A DNA stretch of 64,000 nt from Nocardia sp. alder85J (GTDB lineage: Bacteria; Actinomycetota; Actinomycetes; Mycobacteriales; Mycobacteriaceae), in assembly GCF_020176955.2 (NCBI RefSeq), contig NZ_JAIUCZ020000001.1, positions 1,302,001-1,366,000 of the forward strand. The letters run 5' to 3'. Shown piece by piece: positions 40,225-47,975 of this stretch (within the stretch, counting starts at the first letter, position 1; each line of letters opens with the position of its first letter). Below the pieces are notes generated by a model. That model saw nothing but the letters and a program-made list of their open reading frames with translations, was not told the DNA's origin and searched no databases. Both the position numbers and the translations under genes were made by a program.

Positions 40225-43206
40225 ATGCGATGGGATCGAGTGGTCGGAGTGTCGGGCGCCGAGTCGGGGTCGGGGTACGTGATCGCCCCTCGGCTGGTGC
40301 TGACATCCGCACACGTCACAGGCGCCGACACGTCCCGGGTGACGGTGTTCCGGCCCGGCCGGGTGGAGATATTCACCGCCACCGTGGTGTGGCGTGGCGT
40401 CTCCGCCCACGGCACCGATGCGGCCCTGGCCGAGGTCGACGACCCGGACTGGCCCGAACCGGAGCCCGGGCCGGTGGTGTGGGGGCGGACCGTCACCCAC
40501 GAACCGGGCATCCGATGCATCACCTGGGGACTGCCGGAGTTCGCGCAGCGGACCGGTCACCCGCTGGAGGTGGCGCAGTCCACCGGCATTCTGAATCCCG
40601 GTGACGGCTACGTCGGTGACCGGTATGTCGTGAAACTCGACGGCTTTCCACCGGACGACGGGACCGCGTCACCGTGGCGGGGGATCTCCGGCGCGGCCGT
40701 GTTCTGCGGGGACCTGCTGACCGGCGTGGTCGCCGCCGACTCCGCCCACCTGGGTCATTCCGCGCTGGTCGCGGTTCCGGTCTACCTGTTGCTGCACGAC
40801 CCCGGATTCCGGGCGGCGGTCACACCGTACGGGCTCGGAATCCGTTGCGAGTCGGTCGAATTGCAGGAGCTGATGGACCAGCAGTCCCCGCTGCGCGCCA
40901 CGGCGGCGAGAACCCCGGCGGGCCTGCTGACCGCACGCCGCGCGGTCGTCCCGTTCCACGGTCGCGACCAGCTGCTGACCGGCCTGCGCGACTGGGCCGC
41001 CGAGCCCGGGATCGGAATGTGGTTGCTGCACGGCTCGGGTGGGCAGGGCAAGACCCGCTTGGCGCACTTCTTCGGCGAGGAACTGGCCGCCGCGGGCTGG
41101 GCGGTGCTGTGGCTGGACTCCCGGGCCGACCGGGATCGGCTGCGGCGAGCCGGTCAGGTGGTCGGCGCCCCGTTGCTGGTGATCGTCGATTACGCCGAGA
41201 TCCGCACCCGGCAACTGGCCGACCTGTTCGACGCGCTCACCGGCCGTCCGGGTGGGACGCCGGTGAAGGTGTTGCTGCTGGCCCGGGTAGGCGGGGAATG
41301 GCTGCAACACCTCTCCGTCGGTAGCGACAGTGCGGCCGAAATTCTCAGCGGGGTGCGGACCACGGCGTTGGAACCCCTGGACACCACCGCCGCAGCCCGG
41401 CGGGAAACCTACCGGGACGCGATCCGCGCCTTCGCCGCCGCACTACCCGCTCTCGACGTCCCCGGCCCGGCCGATACCGACTGGACCGGCGTCGCCGACG
41501 CTGTCGCCGCACGCCCGGTGCCGGAATTCGGCTCGGAAACGACCGTGCTGGGAGTACAGATGGCAGCGCTGGTCGAACTCCTCGACGCCACGGTGCCCAC
41601 GGCCGCCGTGGAGTCGGCGGGGCTGCGCGGCCTGGAGGATCAGGTGCTCGCTCACGAGTACCGCCACTGGGACACCAACACCGATCGCGGTGTGGCCAAG
41701 CTCGGCCTGGCCACGTTGAAAGACTTGATCGCTGTCACCATCGTGCTCAAACCGCAGACCTTCGAGGACTTGGACGCAGTGCTGACCCGCGTGCCGGAAG
41801 TGGCCGCCGAACGTGTGGTGCCGAGTATCGAGGTGCGGGACTGGTTGACGAGCTTGTATCCGGGGCAGACCGCGGGGGTGTTCGGCGGATTGGCGCCGGA
41901 CCGGCTGGCCGAGCAGTTGGTGGGGCGGCTGATGCTCGACCGCACCCGCCCGTGCCTCATCGAAACCGTCGCGACCAGCGGCACTCTCACCGAGACCGAG
42001 ACCGAGCACCTGCTCAGTGTCTGCGTGCGCGCCGCCGCACACCATACTCTCACCCCGGCCGCCGGTGAGCGACTCACCGCATGGTGCACGAATCACCCGA
42101 ATGTCTTGATGCCGGCCGCGATTCGCGTGGCGACGCACGTCGAGGCGCCCGCTCCGCTGCTGGCCGCCTTCGATCACCTCACCAGCGATCCCGACGTCGG
42201 CACGACCGCCCTCGCCCAGCTGTACGACAGCTTTCCCGACCGCACCCAGGTGCTCGCCCCGGTCGCCGCGTCGGTGGCCCGCGCCCTGGTCGAACGCCGT
42301 CGCCGCACCAGCCCCACATCAGAGGATCGGAGTCTGCTGGCGGGTAGTCTGAACAACCTCGCGATCCGGTTGGGCACACTGGGCCGGCACGAAGAGGGGC
42401 TGGCCGCCGCCACCGAGGCCGTCGACCTCTACCGGGCGCTGGCCGCCGACGACCCCGGCACCTACCTGCCCGATCTCGCGGCCGGCCTCAACAATCTCGC
42501 GGTCCCGCTGGGTGAAATGGACCGCCGGGAAGAAGGACTGCGCGGCGCCACCGAGGCCGTCGACATCTATCGCACACTGGCCGCCGACGATCCGGACGCC
42601 TACCTGCCGAAAGTCGCGATGAGCGTGAGCAACCTCGTCGTCGATCTGCGTGATGCGCACCAGCGGGACAAGAGGCTGGCCGCCGCCACCGAGGCAGTCG
42701 ACCTCTATCGGAAGCTCGCCGCCGACGACCCCGGCACCTACCTGCCCGATCTCGCGGCCGGCCTCAACAATCTCGCGGTCCCGCTCAGTGAAACGGGCCG
42801 CCGTGCGGAAGGGCTGGGCGCCGCCACCGAAGCCGTCGAACTCTACCGGAAACTCGCCGCCGACAATCCCGATGCCTACCGTCCCGATCTCGCGGCGAGC
42901 CTGAACAACCGCGCTGTCCAGCTGGGCGGAGTGAACCGCCGGGACGACCAGCTGATGGCCGCCACCGAAGCCGTCGAACTCTACCGGACACTGGCCGCCG
43001 GCAACCCCGGCGCCCACCTGCCCAGCCTTGCGATGACCGTGACCAACCTCGCCGCAGCTCTCGGTGAGACGGGTCGGCGGAAGGAGGGGCGGGCCGCCGC
43101 CACCGAGGCTGTCGACCTCTATCGCCGACTGGCCGAACACAATCCGCCGGTGGCAGCGATCGGCATGCCGCGCGCACAGCGCGTGCTGACCCGATTGCAG
43201 GAATGA
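40225..43206 (+). CDS. Trypsin-like protease / STAND NTPase / TPR protein
   Basis: 993 aa. Residues 1-200 form a trypsin-like serine protease with catalytic His30 (TSAHV), Asp65 (GTDAAL) and Ser155 (GISGAAV). A STAND/NACHT-like NTPase follows: P-loop GSGGQGKT with Lys276 and Walker B LLVIVDYAE with Asp322. A helical middle (about 400-690) leads to six 46-residue TPR-like repeats (about 705-980). This is the architecture of effector-NTPase-sensor proteins of bacterial conflict (defence or programmed death) systems: the repeats would sense, the NTPase oligomerise and the protease act as effector. Cytosolic; no signal peptide. Confidence 0.88.
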   Translation: MRWDRVVGVSGAESGSGYVIAPRLVLTSAHVTGADTSRVTVFRPGRVEIFTATVVWRGVSAHGTDAALAEVDDPDWPEPEPGPVVWGRTVTHEPGIRCITWGLPEFAQRTGHPLEVAQSTGILNPGDGYVGDRYVVKLDGFPPDDGTASPWRGISGAAVFCGDLLTGVVAADSAHLGHSALVAVPVYLLLHDPGFRAAVTPYGLGIRCESVELQELMDQQSPLRATAARTPAGLLTARRAVVPFHGRDQLLTGLRDWAAEPGIGMWLLHGSGGQGKTRLAHFFGEELAAAGWAVLWLDSRADRDRLRRAGQVVGAPLLVIVDYAEIRTRQLADLFDALTGRPGGTPVKVLLLARVGGEWLQHLSVGSDSAAEILSGVRTTALEPLDTTAAARRETYRDAIRAFAAALPALDVPGPADTDWTGVADAVAARPVPEFGSETTVLGVQMAALVELLDATVPTAAVESAGLRGLEDQVLAHEYRHWDTNTDRGVAKLGLATLKDLIAVTIVLKPQTFEDLDAVLTRVPEVAAERVVPSIEVRDWLTSLYPGQTAGVFGGLAPDRLAEQLVGRLMLDRTRPCLIETVATSGTLTETETEHLLSVCVRAAAHHTLTPAAGERLTAWCTNHPNVLMPAAIRVATHVEAPAPLLAAFDHLTSDPDVGTTALAQLYDSFPDRTQVLAPVAASVARALVERRRRTSPTSEDRSLLAGSLNNLAIRLGTLGRHEEGLAAATEAVDLYRALAADDPGTYLPDLAAGLNNLAVPLGEMDRREEGLRGATEAVDIYRTLAADDPDAYLPKVAMSVSNLVVDLRDAHQRDKRLAAATEAVDLYRKLAADDPGTYLPDLAAGLNNLAVPLSETGRRAEGLGAATEAVELYRKLAADNPDAYRPDLAASLNNRAVQLGGVNRRDDQLMAATEAVELYRTLAAGNPGAHLPSLAMTVTNLAAALGETGRRKEGRAAATEAVDLYRRLAEHNPPVAAIGMPRAQRVLTRLQE
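42337..43164 (+). repeat. Six tandem 138-bp repeats encoding TPR-like units
   Basis: Units begin at 42337, 42475, 42613, 42751, 42889 and 43027 with exact 138-base spacing. A 68-base block in units 1-2 (42442-42509) is identical to the block at 42718-42785, two units later, pointing to recent duplication or gene conversion. Confidence 0.85.
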
Positions 43207-43267
43207 ACCGGATCGCGAGAAAGCCGGCGCGGGGAATGCACATTCGAGTACGGAAGGTGATGGAGAT

Positions 43268-44281
43268 ATGAGCGACAAGGGCGGGGATCCACTGTGGCAG
43301 CCCGATGAATCGGGCGCATCGCAGACGTCGGAAAACAACCTGGACGATCCCGTGGCCTCGTCTTCGTTGTTGATCCGGAAAGTGATACACACCCAATGGT
43401 TCGTGGCAGACGATCCGATCAATCGTCCACTGACCGGAAATCTGAACTACACCGTCACCGAGCTGCGCGAAAAGATCGCTCGGGTCGAGCCGTCGGAGCA
43501 GCCGATTCCGGTCCGGCTCAGAGGAGTGTTCTCCCCGGCGGTACTCCTGAGCCCCGGATGGTGGGAAAGGTCTCGCGTGAAGAAGGAGACCTCCGGTGAA
43601 TGGGCCGACTACATCCAGCGCTGGACGTATACGGGATTCGACGAATGGGGGCCCTCCTGGGACTTCACGAGCAATTCGGCGGACGAGTCGCCATATTTTC
43701 TCGGACAACTCGGAGAGGGCGACGAGGTCAACTCGATCCTGGTGGTGGCCGTCAAGGAATGCACACAGCGCGTCAGGAGCGAGGCGAACAGCCTGCTCGT
43801 CGACCGCCGGAACCTGGCCTACCCCGCCGTCGTGAACGGTTTACTCTGCCACCGTGACTACTTCGGCAGGCGCGATCCGGAACTGGCGAGCATCCTCGGA
43901 AGTGGACTGCCGAAGGACTTCAGCTATTGCCTGCTCCTGAATTCGGACAGACACGGGATAACTCCCGTGGAGAACAATGCGGATTACTATTCCGGTTACC
44001 TCTGGCAGTTCTTGTGGGCCAGCCGGAAGGCGACCGAGAAAGACACTCCCATGCTGAAGGACTGCTACATCATCTGGGAACACACCGATCTCACCAAATC
44101 CAGTGTCATCGATTACAACCTGGACGGCCTCGACCACAAGGCGAAGTACCTCGCCGATCGCGTCGGCCCGCTCGAGGTGCTCCAGAAATCCGCTCGGCTG
44201 GTCGGCGGCGAACCCCTCCTGAGCTATTCCGAATTCCAGCAACTCCTGATCGACCGCGACCACCGACCGAAAACGAGCTAG
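43268..44281 (+). CDS. Unrecognised 337-aa protein of the protease island
   Basis: Starts at 43268 with GGAG upstream, 61 bases after the STAND gene. Soluble, rich in Trp and Asp (PGWWERSRVKKETSGEWADYIQRWTYTGFDEWGPSWDF, DNAD-like VENNADYYSGYLWQFLW, YIIWEHTDLTKSSVIDYNLDGLDHK). No transmembrane helix, signal peptide or catalytic motif recognised. Base composition is slightly lower in GC than its neighbours. It is probably a dedicated partner in the island; it could be a substrate of the protease or a sensor. Confidence 0.75.
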   Translation: MSDKGGDPLWQPDESGASQTSENNLDDPVASSSLLIRKVIHTQWFVADDPINRPLTGNLNYTVTELREKIARVEPSEQPIPVRLRGVFSPAVLLSPGWWERSRVKKETSGEWADYIQRWTYTGFDEWGPSWDFTSNSADESPYFLGQLGEGDEVNSILVVAVKECTQRVRSEANSLLVDRRNLAYPAVVNGLLCHRDYFGRRDPELASILGSGLPKDFSYCLLLNSDRHGITPVENNADYYSGYLWQFLWASRKATEKDTPMLKDCYIIWEHTDLTKSSVIDYNLDGLDHKAKYLADRVGPLEVLQKSARLVGGEPLLSYSEFQQLLIDRDHRPKTS

Positions 44282-44283
44282 GC

Positions 44284-44655
44284 ATGGAATCACACGAGTC
44301 GATCGCGGTCGTCCTGGTCGACACCACCGGCACCATTCGATACTGGAGTGCCGGTGCGACAACACTTTTCGGCCATCCCGACGCGGTCGGCCAGACCCTC
44401 GACGTCATCGTTCCCGACGAATTCCGGGCGCAGCACTGGTCCGGATTCCGCAAGGCGATGGAGACCGGCGAGGCGGCGAGTTCCGGCGGCAGGTTCAACA
44501 TCCCGATCCGATGCGCGGACGGCCGGGCCCGCAGCTTCCCCGGGACCTTCTCGCTGCTGTGCGACGGCCACGGCCGAGCCATCGGCGGGGTGGGGACCTG
44601 GTCACAGCGCACCGGCGACGAGGAGCCGTTCACGCCGATCACCCACCCCGCCTGA
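44284..44655 (+). CDS. Single PAS-domain protein
   Basis: 123 aa, two bases after the previous stop. IAVVLVDTTGTIRYWSAGATTLFGHPDAVGQTLDVIVPDEFRAQHWSGFRKAMETGEAASSGGRFNIPIRCADGRARSFPGTFSLLCDGHGRAIGGVGTWSQRT is a complete PAS/PAC domain and nothing else. It would bind a small ligand, haem or flavin and signal through contact. Last gene of the plus-strand trypco2-STAND set. Confidence 0.82.
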   Translation: MESHESIAVVLVDTTGTIRYWSAGATTLFGHPDAVGQTLDVIVPDEFRAQHWSGFRKAMETGEAASSGGRFNIPIRCADGRARSFPGTFSLLCDGHGRAIGGVGTWSQRTGDEEPFTPITHPA

Positions 44656-44670
44656 GCGGCCCCGCCCGTG

Positions 44671-44687
44671 GGCCGGTGGGCCCGGCC
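44671..44687. terminator. GC-rich hairpin between convergent genes
   Basis: GGCCGG-TGGGC-CCGGCC, with part of the sequence (CCGTGGGCCGGT) repeated at 44691-44702. It sits in the 57-base gap between the PAS gene and the convergent patatin-like gene. No T-tract. Confidence 0.5.
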
Positions 44688-44712
44688 TACCGTGGGCCGG
44701 TGTGCCGGGTCG

Positions 44713-47664
44713 TCACCGGGCGGCCTCGGCGCATTCCACCGCTGCCCGGCCCATGATCCGGCCCAACTCGGTGTACGCCGCGAAATGGTCCTCGGTGAAC
44801 CACTGGTCCGCGGTCGGATCGTGGGGGAAGCTGTCGTTCGACGCGGCGTAGGTGAGCAGCCATTCCGGACACCCTTCCCACACCACGGCTTTCGCGAAGA
44901 CGAGCAGGCCCTCGCCGGTGTCCAGGCCTGCGGCCGCGGGGTAGCTGATCCGGCCGGCCACCACCGTTCCCTTCGTGAGCCGGCGGTTCAGGCGGGCCAG
45001 GGGGTGGCCGTCGCCGAAGGGCGTTCCGGAACCGGGGGCGATGGCGTCGACGGCGTAATCACCCTCGTCGTCGAGTGTGATCGTCACGCCCAGTTCGTAT
45101 TCCGCCAGTCGCATCGCGTCGCTCAGCCCGGTCAGCAGCGGCGGGGTATCGCCGCCGCCGTCGATGCAGAAGATCAGTCCGCAGCGGCGGCGCAATGCCT
45201 CCACCAGCCCGAGATTCTCGTAGTGACCGCCGTCGGTGACCTGGACCAGCCGCGCGTCCCCGTAGTTCAGGCCGAACAATTCGCGGTAGAAGTATCCGGC
45301 GCCCCGGATCCTGGGCAGAAATTTCTGCCACGGCGTCTCGTTGTCGATCGGATCCGCGCAGTTCCCCTTCGCGGCGCAGACCAGGGTGGCGACGAAGTTC
45401 GGGTTGGGCAGCCAGGTGCCCAGCCGGGCCCCCGATACCGCCAGCAGTTTCTGGAATCCGCGATTCTTCCGGCCCATCGCCGAAGCGAACGCCGCGCCGC
45501 TGACCGCCATCGCGGCCTCGACGGTGAGGTCGCGTTTGATTCGTGGCGGCACCACGTCGAGCAGTGCGGCGGTCCGCAGCCAGCCGAGTTCCGGACCGCC
45601 GATATGGTCGGCGCTCAGCACATAGGACACCGCATTCAGGCCGGGCGCCGGTTTCGCGTCGCCGCCGAGTGTCGCCGCGGCGGCGAAGACGAAACGCGGC
45701 CCACCGGCGGGGACGCTGCCGAGTTCGTGCAACCACGTCCATTCGTCGGCGCCGTAGCATTCGGCGCGCCACTGCCGGGTGCCCGGCGCGGGCGGTATCC
45801 GCCGGACGGCGAAGGTGCGGGCCAGCCGGGTCCGGTAGAACGGGTGCAGGCTCAACGACGTGACATCCACCAGGCCGAAGGACAGCACCGTCAGCAGCAG
45901 GACCACGAACCACAGTTCCCAGTAGGGCACCCGGTCGATGTCCACGGTGTGCCCGTCGCCGGTCACCCGCCCGAACACGCCGGCCGCGAAGCTGCCCAGC
46001 AGGAGCAGCCACACCAGCAGCAGCACGGCGAGGGTCACCAGCACCAGCGTCAGCCACAGCACGCTCGGCGGCAGCACCCGTTTCCACCACGACGGCTCGG
46101 CCGCCGCCCCGAGCGGGAACGCGGTGCGCTTCTTCCAGGCCATCGCCGCGATCGCCGCGACGTAGTTCAGGCCCACGACACCGGTGAGGGTCGCCACCGT
46201 CTTGCCGACGTGCTGGCCGGCGGGGACGCTCACCGTCGAACAGAACCGCATCAGCCCCGGCAGTCCGGCGATCACCACCAGGATCGCCAGCGCGAACACC
46301 ACGCTGGCGCGGGCCGAGTGCGATACCGCGGCCCGGGTGCGCTCACTCGACGAAACGCATTCCACCAGAATCGCCCACAGCGTCAGCAGCCCCGCGCCGA
46401 CGGCGAAGAACACCACCGCGCCCCACGACGCCGGATGCGGTACCAGCGCGGCCGGATATCGCTGCGGATGCGCCGGATCGATGGCGATATCGGCGGGTAC
46501 GGGAACGAGTACGGCGAACGAGAAACACGGCAGCGCCAGCAGATAACCGGCCACCGCACCCAGGACGACGGCCGGGGTGAACAGGATGATCATCGACGCG
46601 AGCAGATTCCGGAGCACTTCCCACAGTGCCCGGATCAGTCCCGTCGGCGAGTCCGCGATATAGCTCGAGTGCCGGCGGAAATAGTCGAACTCCGGTGATC
46701 CCTGCTCGAATCGCTGTGACAGCAGCGGTGATTCGGCGCTGCCCGGCGATCGCTGCACGGCCAGCAGCCGGGCCCCGGCGCTGTAACCGCCGCCCGATAC
46801 CGAGATCACGTAGTCGGCGGTGTCGAGCAGCCGGGCCCGCGGATCCGGCGGCGGGGCCAGCGCCGGGGCCTTCGAGAATTCCTGCATGACGCCCATCGCG
46901 ACGCACGCCGACCGCACGCCGCCGCCGGACAGGCAGATGGCTTGTACCGGTTCGGGTTTGCGGTTCTCGATGACGGCTTCGGCGCCGGGGACGTTGTAGG
47001 CGCGGCGCCAGCTGTCCTGTTCGGCGCCGCACCGCGCGACCGGCAGCGCGGCCCCCACCCAGACTCGATCCCACCACGGCGGTGTGTGCCCGCGGGTCCG
47101 TCCCCGCTCGTAACCGGCCCGCAGCGCTCGCACGCCGATCCCGGCGACCGCGGGAATCCCGCCGATCATCACCAGCAGCACGGTGGACCACCTGATCGTC
47201 GCCGTCGCCGCCGTCGCGATGACCAGCGGCGCCGGATTCGGCCGCCAATGCAGCGTCCAGTACAGCAGTGCGTCCTCCACCAGGCCCGCGACCAGCGCGA
47301 CCCCGACCGCGGTGAGCACACAGCCGGACGCGGTCCGCCCGAACCGGGAGATCGCCCACAGCCGGAACAGCCACGCGCACCCGCCGAGCACCAGCCCGCC
47401 GCCGACCACCACCGCGACATCGGCGGGCAGGGCCGCGGGGAGGTGCTGCCGGACGGTGTCGATCCATTCCGGGGCCGGCCCGGTGGGATCGCCCCGATCA
47501 CGGTAGGCGTACCGGGCGAGATCGGCGAGTTGCGCGGCCCGCAACCGCGATCCGGTCAACGCCGCGCCGGTCACGATCGCCGCGAGGGCGAGTCCCGTCC
47601 GGGCGCTGCGGGGGACGGTCCGGCGGGGCGTCGCCGCCGCACCCGGTGCGCCATCGTCGTGCAT
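44713..47664 (-). CDS. Membrane-embedded patatin-like phospholipase
   Basis: 983 aa. Patatin motifs: oxyanion hole GGGVRS (247-252), nucleophile Ser290 in SVSGGGYSAG and catalytic Asp811 in VTDGGHYENLG. They are split by a long insertion holding four or five hydrophobic helices (about 345-590), and three or four more helices precede the patatin core (about 24-180). The enzyme is therefore anchored in the membrane whose lipids it may cleave. Large TM-patatin fusions occur as effectors in bacterial conflict systems. It converges with the PAS gene and diverges from the protease-nuclease fusion. Confidence 0.82.
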   Translation of the reverse strand: MHDDGAPGAAATPRRTVPRSARTGLALAAIVTGAALTGSRLRAAQLADLARYAYRDRGDPTGPAPEWIDTVRQHLPAALPADVAVVVGGGLVLGGCAWLFRLWAISRFGRTASGCVLTAVGVALVAGLVEDALLYWTLHWRPNPAPLVIATAATATIRWSTVLLVMIGGIPAVAGIGVRALRAGYERGRTRGHTPPWWDRVWVGAALPVARCGAEQDSWRRAYNVPGAEAVIENRKPEPVQAICLSGGGVRSACVAMGVMQEFSKAPALAPPPDPRARLLDTADYVISVSGGGYSAGARLLAVQRSPGSAESPLLSQRFEQGSPEFDYFRRHSSYIADSPTGLIRALWEVLRNLLASMIILFTPAVVLGAVAGYLLALPCFSFAVLVPVPADIAIDPAHPQRYPAALVPHPASWGAVVFFAVGAGLLTLWAILVECVSSSERTRAAVSHSARASVVFALAILVVIAGLPGLMRFCSTVSVPAGQHVGKTVATLTGVVGLNYVAAIAAMAWKKRTAFPLGAAAEPSWWKRVLPPSVLWLTLVLVTLAVLLLVWLLLLGSFAAGVFGRVTGDGHTVDIDRVPYWELWFVVLLLTVLSFGLVDVTSLSLHPFYRTRLARTFAVRRIPPAPGTRQWRAECYGADEWTWLHELGSVPAGGPRFVFAAAATLGGDAKPAPGLNAVSYVLSADHIGGPELGWLRTAALLDVVPPRIKRDLTVEAAMAVSGAAFASAMGRKNRGFQKLLAVSGARLGTWLPNPNFVATLVCAAKGNCADPIDNETPWQKFLPRIRGAGYFYRELFGLNYGDARLVQVTDGGHYENLGLVEALRRRCGLIFCIDGGGDTPPLLTGLSDAMRLAEYELGVTITLDDEGDYAVDAIAPGSGTPFGDGHPLARLNRRLTKGTVVAGRISYPAAAGLDTGEGLLVFAKAVVWEGCPEWLLTYAASNDSFPHDPTADQWFTEDHFAAYTELGRIMGRAAVECAEAAR

Positions 47665-47793
47665 GCGCCCTCCTCCTGGACCGCCCCGCGAGGACGGCCG
47701 GGGTGTGCACTGGACATCAATTCGGTGGCGAAAACGGGAGAGTTCTCTTCGACCGCTACCGGCCCCTACTGCGATCCCTCGCGCGAGCCTATC

Positions 47794-47811
47794 ATGTGAA
47801 TTAGATCACAT
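47794..47811. promoter_or_regulatory. CRP/FNR-like site ATGTGA-N6-TCACAT
   Basis: A perfect inverted repeat with the TGTGA-N6-TCACA consensus of cAMP-receptor-type regulators, in the 311-base divergent region between the patatin-like gene (start 47664) and the protease-nuclease gene (start 47976). It could control either or both. Confidence 0.6.
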
Positions 47812-47975
47812 CAGTATGCGCGACTCAACGGATATACCCGCACGACCGGCGCGCCGGGCACGAATCGACATTATCGAGGAATTCGAAGTGGCGCCCGGGA
47901 ATCCGACGCCGGTAGCAGCCTCCCGACACTGTACCGGCGCCTCGGCAGACGACGTTCCGGAGGGAGAACAGCATC

